64,000 nt of DNA from Prolixibacter denitrificans (lineage in GTDB: Bacteria; Bacteroidota; Bacteroidia; Bacteroidales; Prolixibacteraceae), in contig NZ_PYGC01000009.1 in NCBI RefSeq assembly GCF_003014495.1, positions 99,744 to 163,743 of the forward strand, in the 5' to 3' direction. Within the stretch, counting starts at the first letter, position 1; each line of letters begins with the position of its first letter. Shown here one piece after another: positions 43,794 to 53,247 of this stretch. The notes under the pieces were generated by a model. The model made no database searches. It saw nothing but the letters and a program-made list of their open reading frames with translations, and had not been told where the DNA came from. The position numbers and the translations under genes were made by a program.

Positions 43794-45143
43794 TTATACC
43801 CTTCCGGGAAGATGTTTTTTAACGAATTCATCCAGTATACCCGTCAGTTTGGGCTCCCCAATCTCTTCCAGATCGTAATATACCCGGGTCGACGGTTTTT
43901 TAATTTTCACCACTCGGCGCAAATCGATCGGCGTTCCCACGATCACCGCGTCACAATCGACCTTGTTGATGGTTTTTTCCAGGTCTTTCACCTGCTCGTC
44001 TCCGTAACCCATTGCCGGCAACAACGTACCGATGTTCGGATAAATCCGGAAAGTCTCTTCAAGCTTGCCAGCCAGCCACGGACGTGGATCGACAATTTCG
44101 CTCGCTCCTAATTTCTGAGCCGCCACAATAGCTGCCCCGATTTTCATTTCTCCGTGCGTCAGGGTTGGACCGTCTTCAACAGCCAGAATTCGCTTACCGC
44201 GAATCAATTCCGGATCTTCCACCCTTACGGGAGAAGCGCCCTCTACAATCACCGCTTTCGGGTTAATGCGGGCAATGTTATCACGAACGGCCTGAATTTT
44301 TTCGGGCTCCGAGGTATCGATCTTGTTAATGATAACTACATCGGCCAGGCGTACATTCACTTCGCTCGGATAGTAATTTCCTTCCGCTCCCGCGCGGTGC
44401 GGGTCGGCCACCACAATCGACAAATCAGAATGGTAGAACGACATATCGTTGTTCCCGCCATCCCAGAGAATGACATCACAACCATTGGGGTCATTTTCCG
44501 CGGCGCGCAGAATGGCTTCGTAGTCTACGCCGGCGTAAATCACGTTTCCGCGAACAATGTGCGGTTCATATTCTTCCATCTCCTCGATGGTACATTTGTG
44601 TTTTTTCAAATCAGCGATCTCGGCAAATCGCTGCACTTTTTGCGCGTTCAGGTCGCCGTAAGGCATGGGGTGCCGGATAGCCACCACTTTCAATCCCATT
44701 TGGGTCAGCAGTTCAACCACCTTCCGGGAAGTCTGGCTTTTTCCACATCCGGTTCGGGTAGCGGTCACCGAGATAAGCGGCTTGGTACTTCGCAGCATGG
44801 TTTCCCCGGGACCGAGCAACATGAAGTTGGCTCCGGCGGCCTGCACAACGGAAGCTAAACTCATCACTTTTTTGTATGCTACATCGCTATACGAGAAGAA
44901 ACAATCCTGCACTTCCAACTCCCGAATCAGCTTCGCCAAATCGTTTTGCTCGTAAACCGGAATGCCATCCGGATAAAGATTGGCTCCGGCCAGTTCCGGC
45001 GGATACTTTCTCCCGTCGATGTCGGGAATTTGGGTGGCTGTAAATGCAACAACCCGGTAATCGGGATTGTCCCTGAAAAAGGTGTTAAAGTTGTGAAAAT
45101 CGCGGCCAGCAGCCCCGATGATAAGAACATTACGGCGTGCCAT
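43794..45143 (-). CDS. Cyclic 2,3-diphosphoglycerate synthetase homologue
   Basis: A 449-residue P-loop protein. The N-terminal 120 residues form a Rossmann-like region (VLIIGAAGRDFHNFN). The P-loop is TRTGCGKSQTS (about 129-139), followed by VVAIRHPMPYGDL, VILWDGGNNDMSF, a NKID motif near 285 and a PTLTHGEM segment. This is the architecture of archaeal cDPG synthetase, which cyclises 2,3-diphosphoglycerate in methanogens as a thermoprotectant. Bacterial homologues are usually labelled GTPase, and their product is unproven. It has its own terminator. Confidence 0.78.
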   Translation of the reverse strand: MARRNVLIIGAAGRDFHNFNTFFRDNPDYRVVAFTATQIPDIDGRKYPPELAGANLYPDGIPVYEQNDLAKLIRELEVQDCFFSYSDVAYKKVMSLASVVQAAGANFMLLGPGETMLRSTKPLISVTATRTGCGKSQTSRKVVELLTQMGLKVVAIRHPMPYGDLNAQKVQRFAEIADLKKHKCTIEEMEEYEPHIVRGNVIYAGVDYEAILRAAENDPNGCDVILWDGGNNDMSFYHSDLSIVVADPHRAGAEGNYYPSEVNVRLADVVIINKIDTSEPEKIQAVRDNIARINPKAVIVEGASPVRVEDPELIRGKRILAVEDGPTLTHGEMKIGAAIVAAQKLGASEIVDPRPWLAGKLEETFRIYPNIGTLLPAMGYGDEQVKDLEKTINKVDCDAVIVGTPIDLRRVVKIKKPSTRVYYDLEEIGEPKLTGILDEFVKKHLPGRV

Positions 45144-45305
45144 AGTTGAAATGATTTAGATGTGAGAGGTTTAAACGATTCTTTTAAGTTAACCAAAACA
45201 ATACGTCCAGAACATGAATTTTCTCACCTCATCAACGGATGAAAACGTCCGATTTGGATATTACCGGAATAAATAGCACTTTGCCGCCAGATTAGGAGGG
45301 ATGGA

Positions 45306-45917
45306 ATGAACTATCTTGCGCACATATACTTATCGGGAGAGTCGGAAGAATTGATGCTGGGAAATTTTATCGGTGACTACGTGAAAGGGAAGCAGCACCG
45401 TGATTTTCCTACGGAAGTGGAAAGAGGAATTTTGCTACACCGCAAAATCGACGAATTCACCGATCGCCACGAAGCTGTGCGGGCCTGTAACCAACTGCTT
45501 CGTCCGGGTTACCGGAAATATGCAGGGGTAGTGACCGATATTTTCTTCGACCATTTTCTAGCTGCCAACTGGCAACGCTATTCGAATCATTCGTTGAAGA
45601 ATGCCACCCGCCGTTTTCATGGCATCCTAATGTCCAATTACAGAATATTACCTGCCCGCGTCAAGCTATTTACACCGTTTCTCATTCAGCATAAACGCCT
45701 GGAATCATATGCCCAATTCAAAGGAATCGAGGAGTCGCTGAGCATTTTAAGCCGCCGTACTTCGCTTCCTGAGGAAACTCCTTTTGCGATGAAAACACTG
45801 ACGGAAGAATATGCACAGTTCGACGAGGCCTTTGCCCGTTTCTTTCCGGAAATCATTCAGTTTGCAATAGAAGAGGCCGGCGTAGAAATAAAAATGCCCC
45901 GACTGAAGCGGGGCTGA
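45306..45917 (+). CDS. Acyl-carrier-protein phosphodiesterase-like (AcpH)
   Basis: A 203-residue, mainly helical HD-like protein: MNYLAHIYLSG, LGNFIGDYVKG, ILLHRKIDEFTDRHEAV and VVTDIFFDHFLA carry the conserved His/Asp residues of AcpH. E. coli AcpH removes 4'-phosphopantetheine from holo-ACP. Family membership is clear; the activity is inferred. A GCCCCG/CGGGGC hairpin (45896-45914) covers its last codons. Confidence 0.82.
   Translation: MNYLAHIYLSGESEELMLGNFIGDYVKGKQHRDFPTEVERGILLHRKIDEFTDRHEAVRACNQLLRPGYRKYAGVVTDIFFDHFLAANWQRYSNHSLKNATRRFHGILMSNYRILPARVKLFTPFLIQHKRLESYAQFKGIEESLSILSRRTSLPEETPFAMKTLTEEYAQFDEAFARFFPEIIQFAIEEAGVEIKMPRLKRG
45896..45914 (+). terminator. Hairpin at the acpH-like gene end
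   Basis: GCCCCG pairs with CGGGGC with a 7-nt loop, followed by TGAATATTTTT. The T-run is interrupted, so termination may be weak. Confidence 0.5.
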
Positions 45918-45923
45918 ATATTT

Positions 45924-47222
45924 TTAATCACTCATTGAAACCAACTCCTCTTCGAAGAAAAACTCTTCTTCATCGAAAGCCGGTTTTAAATCATTTATCC
46001 AGATAGCATCCGGATCGTATTTGGCGAAGAACGGCCGGTTGGTCCAATCGGGGTTCCGCCCCTGAATGAAGTTTAACACGAACACTTTCTCACCATTAAT
46101 TTCCGACACGCCCACAATGCGTATTTTACCCGGCTCGCTCGACATACTCGGACCTCGAACGGTGCGACATACACCACTCACCTGCTGATAAGCCTTGCGG
46201 AAAATCGTCCAGGCATTGTCCAGCGTTACCGCGAAATAATCCTGTGCGCCGGTATCGCGAGCAATAAACATGTAATATGGAATAACACCCAAATCGACCT
46301 GTTTGCGCCACATTTTTGACCACAAAAACGGATGATCGTTGATGTGCTTCATCAACGGCGACTGCGAGCGAATCTGAGCTCCGGTAGAAAGAATATTAGC
46401 AATTGCATCCTGAACAGCCTCTGTTTCCAGCGCTCTCGGATGGTTGAAATGAGCCATGATACTGAGGTTGATTCCACTGTCAATCACCTTGCGGAATAAA
46501 TCCATCAATTCGTCCGCATCATCGTCCGTGGTAAAACGATAAGGCCAGTAGGTTAATGCTTTGGTTCCGATTCGAATAGTTTTAACACCGGGAAGATCTG
46601 CATCGATAATAGCTTCCAGGTAATGCCTGAAAAACTTGGTTTTCATCACTGCCGGATCGCCGCCGGTAAACAACACATCCGATATCTCGGGATGAGCCCT
46701 GAGATACCTCACCATCAAATCGGCTTCTTTCATGGCGAATTTTGTATCCTGCAAGGCGAACTGCGACCACCGGAAACAGAATGTGCAATAAGCATGACAG
46801 GTTTGTCCCTGGCTGGGGAAAAACAACATGGTTTCGCGGTACTTATGCTGAATACCGGCCAAACGTTCCCCATTAAAAACCGGCACGTTGTGTTCCTGTC
46901 CGGCAGGATTGGGATTCAACTGCAAACGGATACGGTCAGCCACCTGTTTGACTTCGGATTTTTCAGCATCTGATCGCAATAAATCAGCTACTTCATTAAA
47001 ATGTTCGTCTGATAACATTCCCCTTTGCGGGAAGGTGAGAATAAAAAACGGATCATGCTCGAAATGGTCCCAGTCAATCAGCTCATCAATAACATAGTTA
47101 CTGACCTTGAATGGCAAGACTGTGCCTACCACTTCGATAGTAAATTTTTGTTCCTCAGAAAGTAGATCGATTTGCGGAATCGAACGAAAATTGGACAAAG
47201 AATAAGAACGATACTTCATCAT
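45924..47222 (-). CDS. KamA-family radical SAM protein
   Basis: A 432-residue protein. The [4Fe-4S] motif is CHAYCTFC (CX3CX2C) near residue 140, then FTGGDPAVM near 187 (SAM-binding GGD). The SSEPGKIRIVGV stretch near 365 lies where lysine 2,3-aminomutase holds its PLP lysine. KamA relatives interconvert alpha- and beta-amino acids; this subgroup lacks a proven substrate. It is convergent with the acpH-like gene, 6 bp apart. Confidence 0.82.
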   Translation of the reverse strand: MMKYRSYSLSNFRSIPQIDLLSEEQKFTIEVVGTVLPFKVSNYVIDELIDWDHFEHDPFFILTFPQRGMLSDEHFNEVADLLRSDAEKSEVKQVADRIRLQLNPNPAGQEHNVPVFNGERLAGIQHKYRETMLFFPSQGQTCHAYCTFCFRWSQFALQDTKFAMKEADLMVRYLRAHPEISDVLFTGGDPAVMKTKFFRHYLEAIIDADLPGVKTIRIGTKALTYWPYRFTTDDDADELMDLFRKVIDSGINLSIMAHFNHPRALETEAVQDAIANILSTGAQIRSQSPLMKHINDHPFLWSKMWRKQVDLGVIPYYMFIARDTGAQDYFAVTLDNAWTIFRKAYQQVSGVCRTVRGPSMSSEPGKIRIVGVSEINGEKVFVLNFIQGRNPDWTNRPFFAKYDPDAIWINDLKPAFDEEEFFFEEELVSMSD

Positions 47223-47403
47223 ACCCTAGAAAAATTAAAAATAACCCCAAAATAAAATTGATGCCAAACAAGGATAATGAAGCCGTTTTCAGGAAGGCAT
47301 ATATTTACCTATCATACAGCGTGTTAGGCGGAAGCTTCATTTTATTGGCTCCTAAAGGTAGTAAAATAAAGGTTATTTATCAAATCGGAATGCTATCGTG
47401 CTA

Positions 47404-48825
47404 TTATCTAAGGATTTCCATGCGACTAGCATCGAGGCGCAAAAAGATAAACAACAGGAATGTGAACGACCACAGCGATGACCCGCCATAGCTGAAGAAC
47501 GGAAGTGGAATACCAATCACCGGCACCAGACCGATAGTCATACCGATATTAATAGCGAAGTGAAAAAATAGAATTCCGGCCACACCATATCCATATACCC
47601 GACTAAACCGGGAGCGCTGTCGTTCGGCAAGGAACAACAAGCGTATCAACAATATCATGAATAGGATAATCACTGTCGAAGTCCCAAGAAAGCCCCACTC
47701 TTCGCCTACCGTACAGAAGATAAAGTCGGTACTCTGCTCGGGCACAAAGTTGAACTTTGTTTGGGTTCCTTTCAGGAAACCTTTTCCCGTAACGCCCCCC
47801 GAACCAATGGCAATTTTCGATTGATTCACATTGTAACCTACGCCCAACGGATCGGAACGAATGCCCAGTACCTCATCAATCCGGTCGCGCTGGTGAGCAA
47901 CCAACACGTCCTCATACACAAATGAAACAGAACGGCTGAGTGCCAGTGAGCTCACAAAGAACAACACGACCCAAAACACTGGCTGAATTCTTTTCCGGAT
48001 ACCGTAAATAATGAAAATGAAAATCGAAATTCCTGTTGCAACATATAAAATCATAGCCGTCGACCATCCGGGACGAACCATGTGACTAAACAAGTACACA
48101 ACACCCAGGATAGCCGCAAAAATGACGACTATCTTAACGACCTCCTTCATTTTTTGGCGAACAATTCCATATGCCAGTATCGACGCAAATATGAGGAATC
48201 CGACCAAACGAACTTCATTCCAAATGAGTGTGAGAACAAACAATACCGCCGCAGCAAATCCCCAGAACAGGAACATCCCGGACAAGCCTTCGCGGTAGAA
48301 AACCAGAATGAATACGGCATAAACCAACGCCGAACCGGTATCGTTCTGAGCGATAATCAGCAGTGCGGGAATACCGATTAACATCCCCAACACCGCCAGC
48401 GATTTAAACCGGTGCATCTTGAAATTGTACTGACTGATATACTTGGCTACCGCCAGGTTCGTAACAAACTTCCCGAGTTCAGCGGGCTGCAAAGCAAAGC
48501 CACCAATCTCGAACCAGGCACGCGCACCGTTCACCTCCTTTCCGAAGAATAGGACTGCAACAAGCAGCACAATAACCACAGCATAAAAAACATAGGCAAA
48601 CGCCACATAAAATTTACTATCGATAATCAGCACGGTAATGGCAATAAACGAAGCCATTAAGATCCAAATCAGCTGTTTACCATAGCGTTGGGTCATGTCC
48701 ATGATGCTCTGGTGGTCTTCGTTGTACACGGCGGCGTAAATATTCAGCCACCCCATGAACACCAAAATCACGTAAAGTAGGACCGTGATCCAATCGAGAT
48801 TATACCATATGTTATTCCTGCGTAT
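47404..48825 (-). CDS. rodA: Rod-shape-determining protein RodA (SEDS glycosyltransferase)
   Basis: A peptidoglycan polymerase with about ten membrane helices; motifs include NGARAWFEIGGFALQPAELGK and QNDTGSALVY. The nearest ordinary start codon is GTG at 48771, but that is inside the first helix. The conserved N-terminus (RRNNIWYNLDWITVLLYV) begins upstream. There the codon in the expected Met position is ATA (48823-48825), overlapping the mrdA stop by one base (TGATA, like a usual TGATG coupling). The range given assumes this ATA start, for 473 residues. It acts with PBP2 in the elongasome. Confidence 0.85.
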   Translation of the reverse strand: MRRNNIWYNLDWITVLLYVILVFMGWLNIYAAVYNEDHQSIMDMTQRYGKQLIWILMASFIAITVLIIDSKFYVAFAYVFYAVVIVLLVAVLFFGKEVNGARAWFEIGGFALQPAELGKFVTNLAVAKYISQYNFKMHRFKSLAVLGMLIGIPALLIIAQNDTGSALVYAVFILVFYREGLSGMFLFWGFAAAVLFVLTLIWNEVRLVGFLIFASILAYGIVRQKMKEVVKIVVIFAAILGVVYLFSHMVRPGWSTAMILYVATGISIFIFIIYGIRKRIQPVFWVVLFFVSSLALSRSVSFVYEDVLVAHQRDRIDEVLGIRSDPLGVGYNVNQSKIAIGSGGVTGKGFLKGTQTKFNFVPEQSTDFIFCTVGEEWGFLGTSTVIILFMILLIRLLFLAERQRSRFSRVYGYGVAGILFFHFAINIGMTIGLVPVIGIPLPFFSYGGSSLWSFTFLLFIFLRLDASRMEILR

Positions 48826-50789
48826 CAGTTGATTGTATCTTCTTGTATAACCAGTGAATCTCTTTTTACCGCTATCTCTTTAGGAGGTACCGTATCCCTT
48901 TCGGGAGTTTTATTTGTCGTGCTGCTGACGGTTGTTTCCGTTTCTGCCGGAGCCTTCTTTTTAGGCTTTTTCGGTTCCAGCAAATTGGCTTCCATCATGC
49001 GTTTCTCCAGCCATTTCCTTCCGGAAGAAATCGAATCCGTCAGGTATTTTTCAATCATCAAACTGGCAATCGGTGCAGCATACCGGGCACCCCAGACTCC
49101 ATTCTCTACATAAACAGAAATGGCAATCTTCGGATGATCAGCCGGAGCAAATGCCATGAAAACCGAGTGATCGGCCCCATGAGGGTTCTGTGCCGTTCCG
49201 GTTTTTCCACACATCGTAATCCCTGGAATCCGGGACATTGCCGCGGTTCCACCGGGCTTTAGCACTTCCTCCATTCCTTCAATAATTTTCGGGAACTGAG
49301 TAGTGTCGATATCAGTATAATGCCGCTCTGTAAACCGCGTGGGAATATTTTCATTCTGAATTTTCTTTACTATATGAGGAATATAATAATAGCCCCGGTT
49401 TGCCAATGTTGCCGCATAATTAGCCAGCTGCAAAGGAGTAATTCCCAGCTCGCCCTGCCCAATGGCCAGCGAAATAATCGGCAAAGCCCGCCAACGGGAC
49501 CCTTTAAACACGTACTTCTCATAAAAATTGGAAGAAGGTACAAATCCTTTCAGCTCATTTGGGAAATCGGTTCCCAGCGTACGGCCAAAACCAAAACTCA
49601 TTACGTATTTCCGCCAGGTATCATAGGCCTGTCGAACATCCGGGTATTTGGGATTCTCCAGTATACTGCGAAACTCCTGGGCATAGTATGCGTTACAGGA
49701 TTCGGCAATAGAACCACTTAATGTAAAAACGGTATCGTGATGGCACCCCATATGATAATTACCAACTGTATAACCATAATGACAGGCATAACGAGTATAG
49801 GGTGTTAGGACTCCTTCCTGCAGTCCAATCAGGGCATTCACCATTTTAAAAGTCGAGCCCGGCGGATATTGCGCCATAAGTGCGCGGTTGAACAAAGGGT
49901 TCAACGTATCACGTGCCAGCGCCAGGTAATGTTCACCCCGATCACGACCGACCAACAAATTGGGATCGTAGGTCGGCGAACTGACCAATGTCAGCACCTC
50001 ACCTGTCGAAGGTTCGATGGCTACAATACTTCCGGCTTTTCCCTGCATCAGCTTTTCGCCGTACCGTTGCAAATCGGCGTCCAGCGAAGTCACAACATTC
50101 TCCCCAATCACTGCGGTTGTATCATAACGCCCGTTCTGGAAAGAGCCTTTTATCCGGTTGTGTACATCCACCATCAGGTAGTTGACTCCCTTTTTACCTC
50201 GAAGCTCCTTCTCGTATGATTTTTCGAGTCCGGTAATACCAGCATAATCACCCGTTTCGTAATACGGATCCTTTTTAATCATCTGCTGGTTCACTTCGCC
50301 AACGTAGCCCAGCACGTGCGATGCGATCTTCTGCGGATATTCCCGAAGCGTACGTGTTTGCACGAAGAAACCGGAAAATTTGTACAACTGTTCCTGCAGA
50401 ATGGCATATCGCTGAGCCGACAACTGCTTGATGATTACGGAAGGTTTAAAGTAAGAGTAATCCTTTGCTTTTTGCAGTTGCTCCTTCAGCTCTTCTTTCG
50501 TTACACCGGTAATATTGCAGAAATTCAGGGTATCGAAAGGCTGCAATTCGCGAGGTGTAACCAGCACATCGTAAGCAGCCTGATTGTACACCAACAGTGT
50601 CCCCTTCCTATCGTAAACCAATCCTCTCGCCGGGTAATTCACAATACGGCGCACCACGTTGTTGGTAGCTGAAAGTTTGTACGATGTATCAACCACCTGC
50701 AGCGTAAACAGGCGAATTAAATACATCACAGCTACCACTAAAAATATGGCTGCAATAAGATATGTACGTTTTGCGTTGGAATCCACCAC
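48825..50789 (-). CDS. mrdA: Penicillin-binding protein 2
   Basis: A 654-residue class B transpeptidase. One N-terminal membrane helix (about 9-31) precedes a pedestal/dimerisation domain with RGLVYDRKG. The transpeptidase motifs are PPGSTFKM (catalytic Ser near 312), SCN (near 366) and KTGTA (near 529). The tail is Lys/Pro/Thr-rich and disordered. It cross-links peptidoglycan for side-wall growth and pairs with RodA, whose gene overlaps the stop. Confidence 0.94.
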   Translation of the reverse strand: MVDSNAKRTYLIAAIFLVVAVMYLIRLFTLQVVDTSYKLSATNNVVRRIVNYPARGLVYDRKGTLLVYNQAAYDVLVTPRELQPFDTLNFCNITGVTKEELKEQLQKAKDYSYFKPSVIIKQLSAQRYAILQEQLYKFSGFFVQTRTLREYPQKIASHVLGYVGEVNQQMIKKDPYYETGDYAGITGLEKSYEKELRGKKGVNYLMVDVHNRIKGSFQNGRYDTTAVIGENVVTSLDADLQRYGEKLMQGKAGSIVAIEPSTGEVLTLVSSPTYDPNLLVGRDRGEHYLALARDTLNPLFNRALMAQYPPGSTFKMVNALIGLQEGVLTPYTRYACHYGYTVGNYHMGCHHDTVFTLSGSIAESCNAYYAQEFRSILENPKYPDVRQAYDTWRKYVMSFGFGRTLGTDFPNELKGFVPSSNFYEKYVFKGSRWRALPIISLAIGQGELGITPLQLANYAATLANRGYYYIPHIVKKIQNENIPTRFTERHYTDIDTTQFPKIIEGMEEVLKPGGTAAMSRIPGITMCGKTGTAQNPHGADHSVFMAFAPADHPKIAISVYVENGVWGARYAAPIASLMIEKYLTDSISSGRKWLEKRMMEANLLEPKKPKKKAPAETETTVSSTTNKTPERDTVPPKEIAVKRDSLVIQEDTIN

Positions 50790-50807
50790 TATTAATTTCG
50801 AACCGTG

Positions 50808-51314
50808 CTATTTCCGGAATACCAGATACTGGCTCAAAACTATTAAAATTATCGATAAAAAGGCGTTGATGATTGCTTTAAGCAACGTATGAAATAACCC
50901 GTGCAGGGTAAATGCTTCCACGAAAAAGAGAAACAGGTTGTGCGCCAACACCAGGATAACAGCGTACTTCAGGAACCACTCGAAACCGTATGTACTAATT
51001 CGCGGTGCGCTTCCCGGTTCATACGTGTCCCTGGAAGAGATCAACATCAAAACTCCGGGCCGTAAAAAAGCTGTGAATACCGTAGCTGAGGCATGAATTC
51101 CCGGCGTATTGGAGAAAATGTCGATTGTCAATCCCAGTAAAAATCCGAGTATCAGCAACAGATAACGGGGCGTATCGAACGGCAGCAATAGAATGAAAAG
51201 AATATAGATGAATGGAGAATACATTCCCCCCAATTGCACATTGTTGATGAGCAGGACCTGAACCAGGACCAGCACAACATACATAATGCCGTATTTCAGA
51301 ATATCATTGATCAT
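50808..51314 (-). CDS. mreD: Rod-shape-determining protein MreD
   Basis: A 168-residue protein with five or six hydrophobic helices and little else, as usual for MreD. It bridges MreC with the RodA/PBP2 complex. The start overlaps mreC by 11 bp, and mrdA begins 18 bp downstream, so the order mreC-mreD-mrdA fixes the identity despite weak sequence motifs. Confidence 0.85.
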   Translation of the reverse strand: MINDILKYGIMYVVLVLVQVLLINNVQLGGMYSPFIYILFILLLPFDTPRYLLLILGFLLGLTIDIFSNTPGIHASATVFTAFLRPGVLMLISSRDTYEPGSAPRISTYGFEWFLKYAVILVLAHNLFLFFVEAFTLHGLFHTLLKAIINAFLSIILIVLSQYLVFRK

Positions 51315-52137
51315 TTTCGTCCGTTGATTCGAGCTTCAGTATTTCGTCGCGTGTTTTGTTCTGAATGACATCTACATACACCAGGTTCTTGAAATCGACC
51401 GAAAGGTCTACCGTGATTTTGTAAAAATTGCTACCTCCCTGGAGTGAATAATCAGAAACGGTTCCCAACATCAATCCTTCCGGGAAGATGGCCGAATAAC
51501 CGCTGGTTACAATAGTATCGCCTTTGGCCACATCTACATGAAACGGAATTTCATCGAGTTCGGCCTTGCGATAATCGTCGCCATTCCACGTAAGCGAACC
51601 AAAATAATTGTTACGCTTGATCTTTGCGCTAATCTTCAACCGGTTGTTCAGGAGCGAAATAACGGTACAGTAATTTTTCGACACGTTCGTTACCACACCT
51701 ACCACACCATTGCTGGAAACCACTCCCATATCGGGTTTTATTCCATGCCGCGAGCCTTTATTCAGTAAAATATAATTATGAACCCGGTTCACAGAATTAT
51801 TAATCACCTTGGCAGTGAGGAAGAAAAAGTTTTGCTGATACAGTGAATCTTGTTGCGGAGCATCGTTCCCTATCTTCGAAAGCTCTTCGCGCATCAACTC
51901 CGAGCGCAACTTGGCATTTTCTTCAGCCAGTTCGTCATTGAGCTGTTTCAAGGAAAAATACTGCGCAATCCCCCAATAACCGTCATAAATGCTTCCGGTT
52001 AACTGATTACTGGAATTCAAAAATTTCACACGCTGATAATTATTGTACTTCACGATCATCGTGATGGACAACACTTCCAGAAATACAAATAAAAATACGG
52101 CGTGGTACTTAGCCAGAAAACGTAGTAAATTCCTCAT
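51304..52137 (-). CDS. mreC: Rod-shape-determining protein MreC
   Basis: The ATG at 52137 (MRNLLRFLAKYHAVF) is preferred over the in-frame TTG two codons upstream, which runs into the terminator T-tract. The 277-residue protein has one N-terminal membrane helix (about 12-30) and a coiled coil (about 65-90, LKQLNDELAEENAKLRSEL). A beta-rich periplasmic part follows (GSRHGIKPDMGVVSSNGVVG). It links MreB to the periplasmic wall enzymes. Confidence 0.92.
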   Translation of the reverse strand: MRNLLRFLAKYHAVFLFVFLEVLSITMIVKYNNYQRVKFLNSSNQLTGSIYDGYWGIAQYFSLKQLNDELAEENAKLRSELMREELSKIGNDAPQQDSLYQQNFFFLTAKVINNSVNRVHNYILLNKGSRHGIKPDMGVVSSNGVVGVVTNVSKNYCTVISLLNNRLKISAKIKRNNYFGSLTWNGDDYRKAELDEIPFHVDVAKGDTIVTSGYSAIFPEGLMLGTVSDYSLQGGSNFYKITVDLSVDFKNLVYVDVIQNKTRDEILKLESTDENDQ

Positions 52138-52141
52138 AGGC

Positions 52142-52167
52142 AAAAAAGGGAGGAATATACTCCTCCC
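52142..52167 (-). terminator. Intrinsic terminator between mreB and mreC
   Basis: On the minus strand GGGAGGA (52161-52167) pairs perfectly with TCCTCCC (52148-52154) with a 6-nt loop, followed by six T. It lies after the mreB stop and ends 5 bp before the mreC ATG. Confidence 0.8.
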
Positions 52168-52192
52168 TGGTCTGCGTTAATATTATTTCATG

Positions 52193-53215
52193 TTAACGAA
52201 GAAGGAATGAGAATTTGTCCACATTCTTCAGTGCAATTCCGGTTCCTCTGGCCACAGCCCGCAACGGGTCTTCAGCAATGTGGAACGGAATATTAATCTT
52301 ATCGGACAGGCGTTTGTCGAGCCCGCGCAGCAATGCACCACCACCTGCCAGCCAGATACCGCGGTTCACGATATCGGCATACAACTCCGGCGGAGTTTGC
52401 TCCAATGCACTCAATATAGCTGTTTCAATCTTCGAAATCGATTTTTCCAGGCAATGCGCGATTTCCTGATAAGATACCGGAACTTCGATAGGCAATGCCG
52501 TCATTTGGTTCGGTCCCTGGATGATAAAATCCGATGGTGCGTCCTCTAACTCAGACAATGCAGCACCTACGTTGATTTTAATCTCCTCCGCTGTACGCTC
52601 ACCAATCTTGATATTGTGCTGGTGGCGCATGTATTCCATGATGTCGCCGGTCAGGTCGTCACCCGCGATACGGATGGACTTGTTGGTCACAATTCCACCA
52701 AGCGAAATAACAGCAATCTCGGTAGTACCACCACCGATATCGACAATCATATTTCCCTCGGGTGCTTCTACATCGAGGCCGATACCAATAGCTGCCGCCA
52801 TCGGTTCGTAAATCATATAAACTTCGCGGCCGCCGGCATGCTCCGACGAGTCGCGTACTGCCCTGATCTCCACCTCAGTTGAGCCGGACGGGATACAAAC
52901 TACCATTTTTAATGCCGGTGAAAACAAACGGCTTTTCGGATGAATCATTTTAATCATCCCTCTGATCATCTGTTCAGCCGCGTTAAAATCAGCAATCACC
53001 CCGTCGCGCAACGGACGGATGGTTTTCAGATTCGCGTGTGTTTTCCCCTGCATCTGCCTTGCCTTCTCCCCGATGGCGACCATTTTTTCGGTTTTCATAT
53101 CGATGGTCACGATCGATGGTTCATCAACAACAATTTTATCATTATGAATAATGATGGTATTGGCCGTACCAAGGTCGATGGCAATTTCCTGGGTAAGAAA
53201 CGAGAATAGGCCCAT
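52193..53215 (-). CDS. mreB: Actin-like rod-shape protein MreB
   Basis: A 340-residue bacterial actin. Phosphate-1 is AIDLGTANTII (13-23), phosphate-2 is NMIVDIGGGTTEIAVISLGG (about 155-174), and the adenosine motif is IWLAGGGALLRGLD near 292. It organises lateral wall synthesis at the membrane. It is 32 bp after purH and followed by a strong terminator. Confidence 0.95.
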   Translation of the reverse strand: MGLFSFLTQEIAIDLGTANTIIIHNDKIVVDEPSIVTIDMKTEKMVAIGEKARQMQGKTHANLKTIRPLRDGVIADFNAAEQMIRGMIKMIHPKSRLFSPALKMVVCIPSGSTEVEIRAVRDSSEHAGGREVYMIYEPMAAAIGIGLDVEAPEGNMIVDIGGGTTEIAVISLGGIVTNKSIRIAGDDLTGDIMEYMRHQHNIKIGERTAEEIKINVGAALSELEDAPSDFIIQGPNQMTALPIEVPVSYQEIAHCLEKSISKIETAILSALEQTPPELYADIVNRGIWLAGGGALLRGLDKRLSDKINIPFHIAEDPLRAVARGTGIALKNVDKFSFLLR

Positions 53216-53247
53216 ACGTGTCTTAGTTCATTTATTGTTAATACTTC

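Noticed and set aside
47258..47491. Small ORF between the KamA-like gene and rodA
   Set aside because: It overlaps the rodA end on the opposite strand, lacks homology or promoter, and has an unlikely composition.
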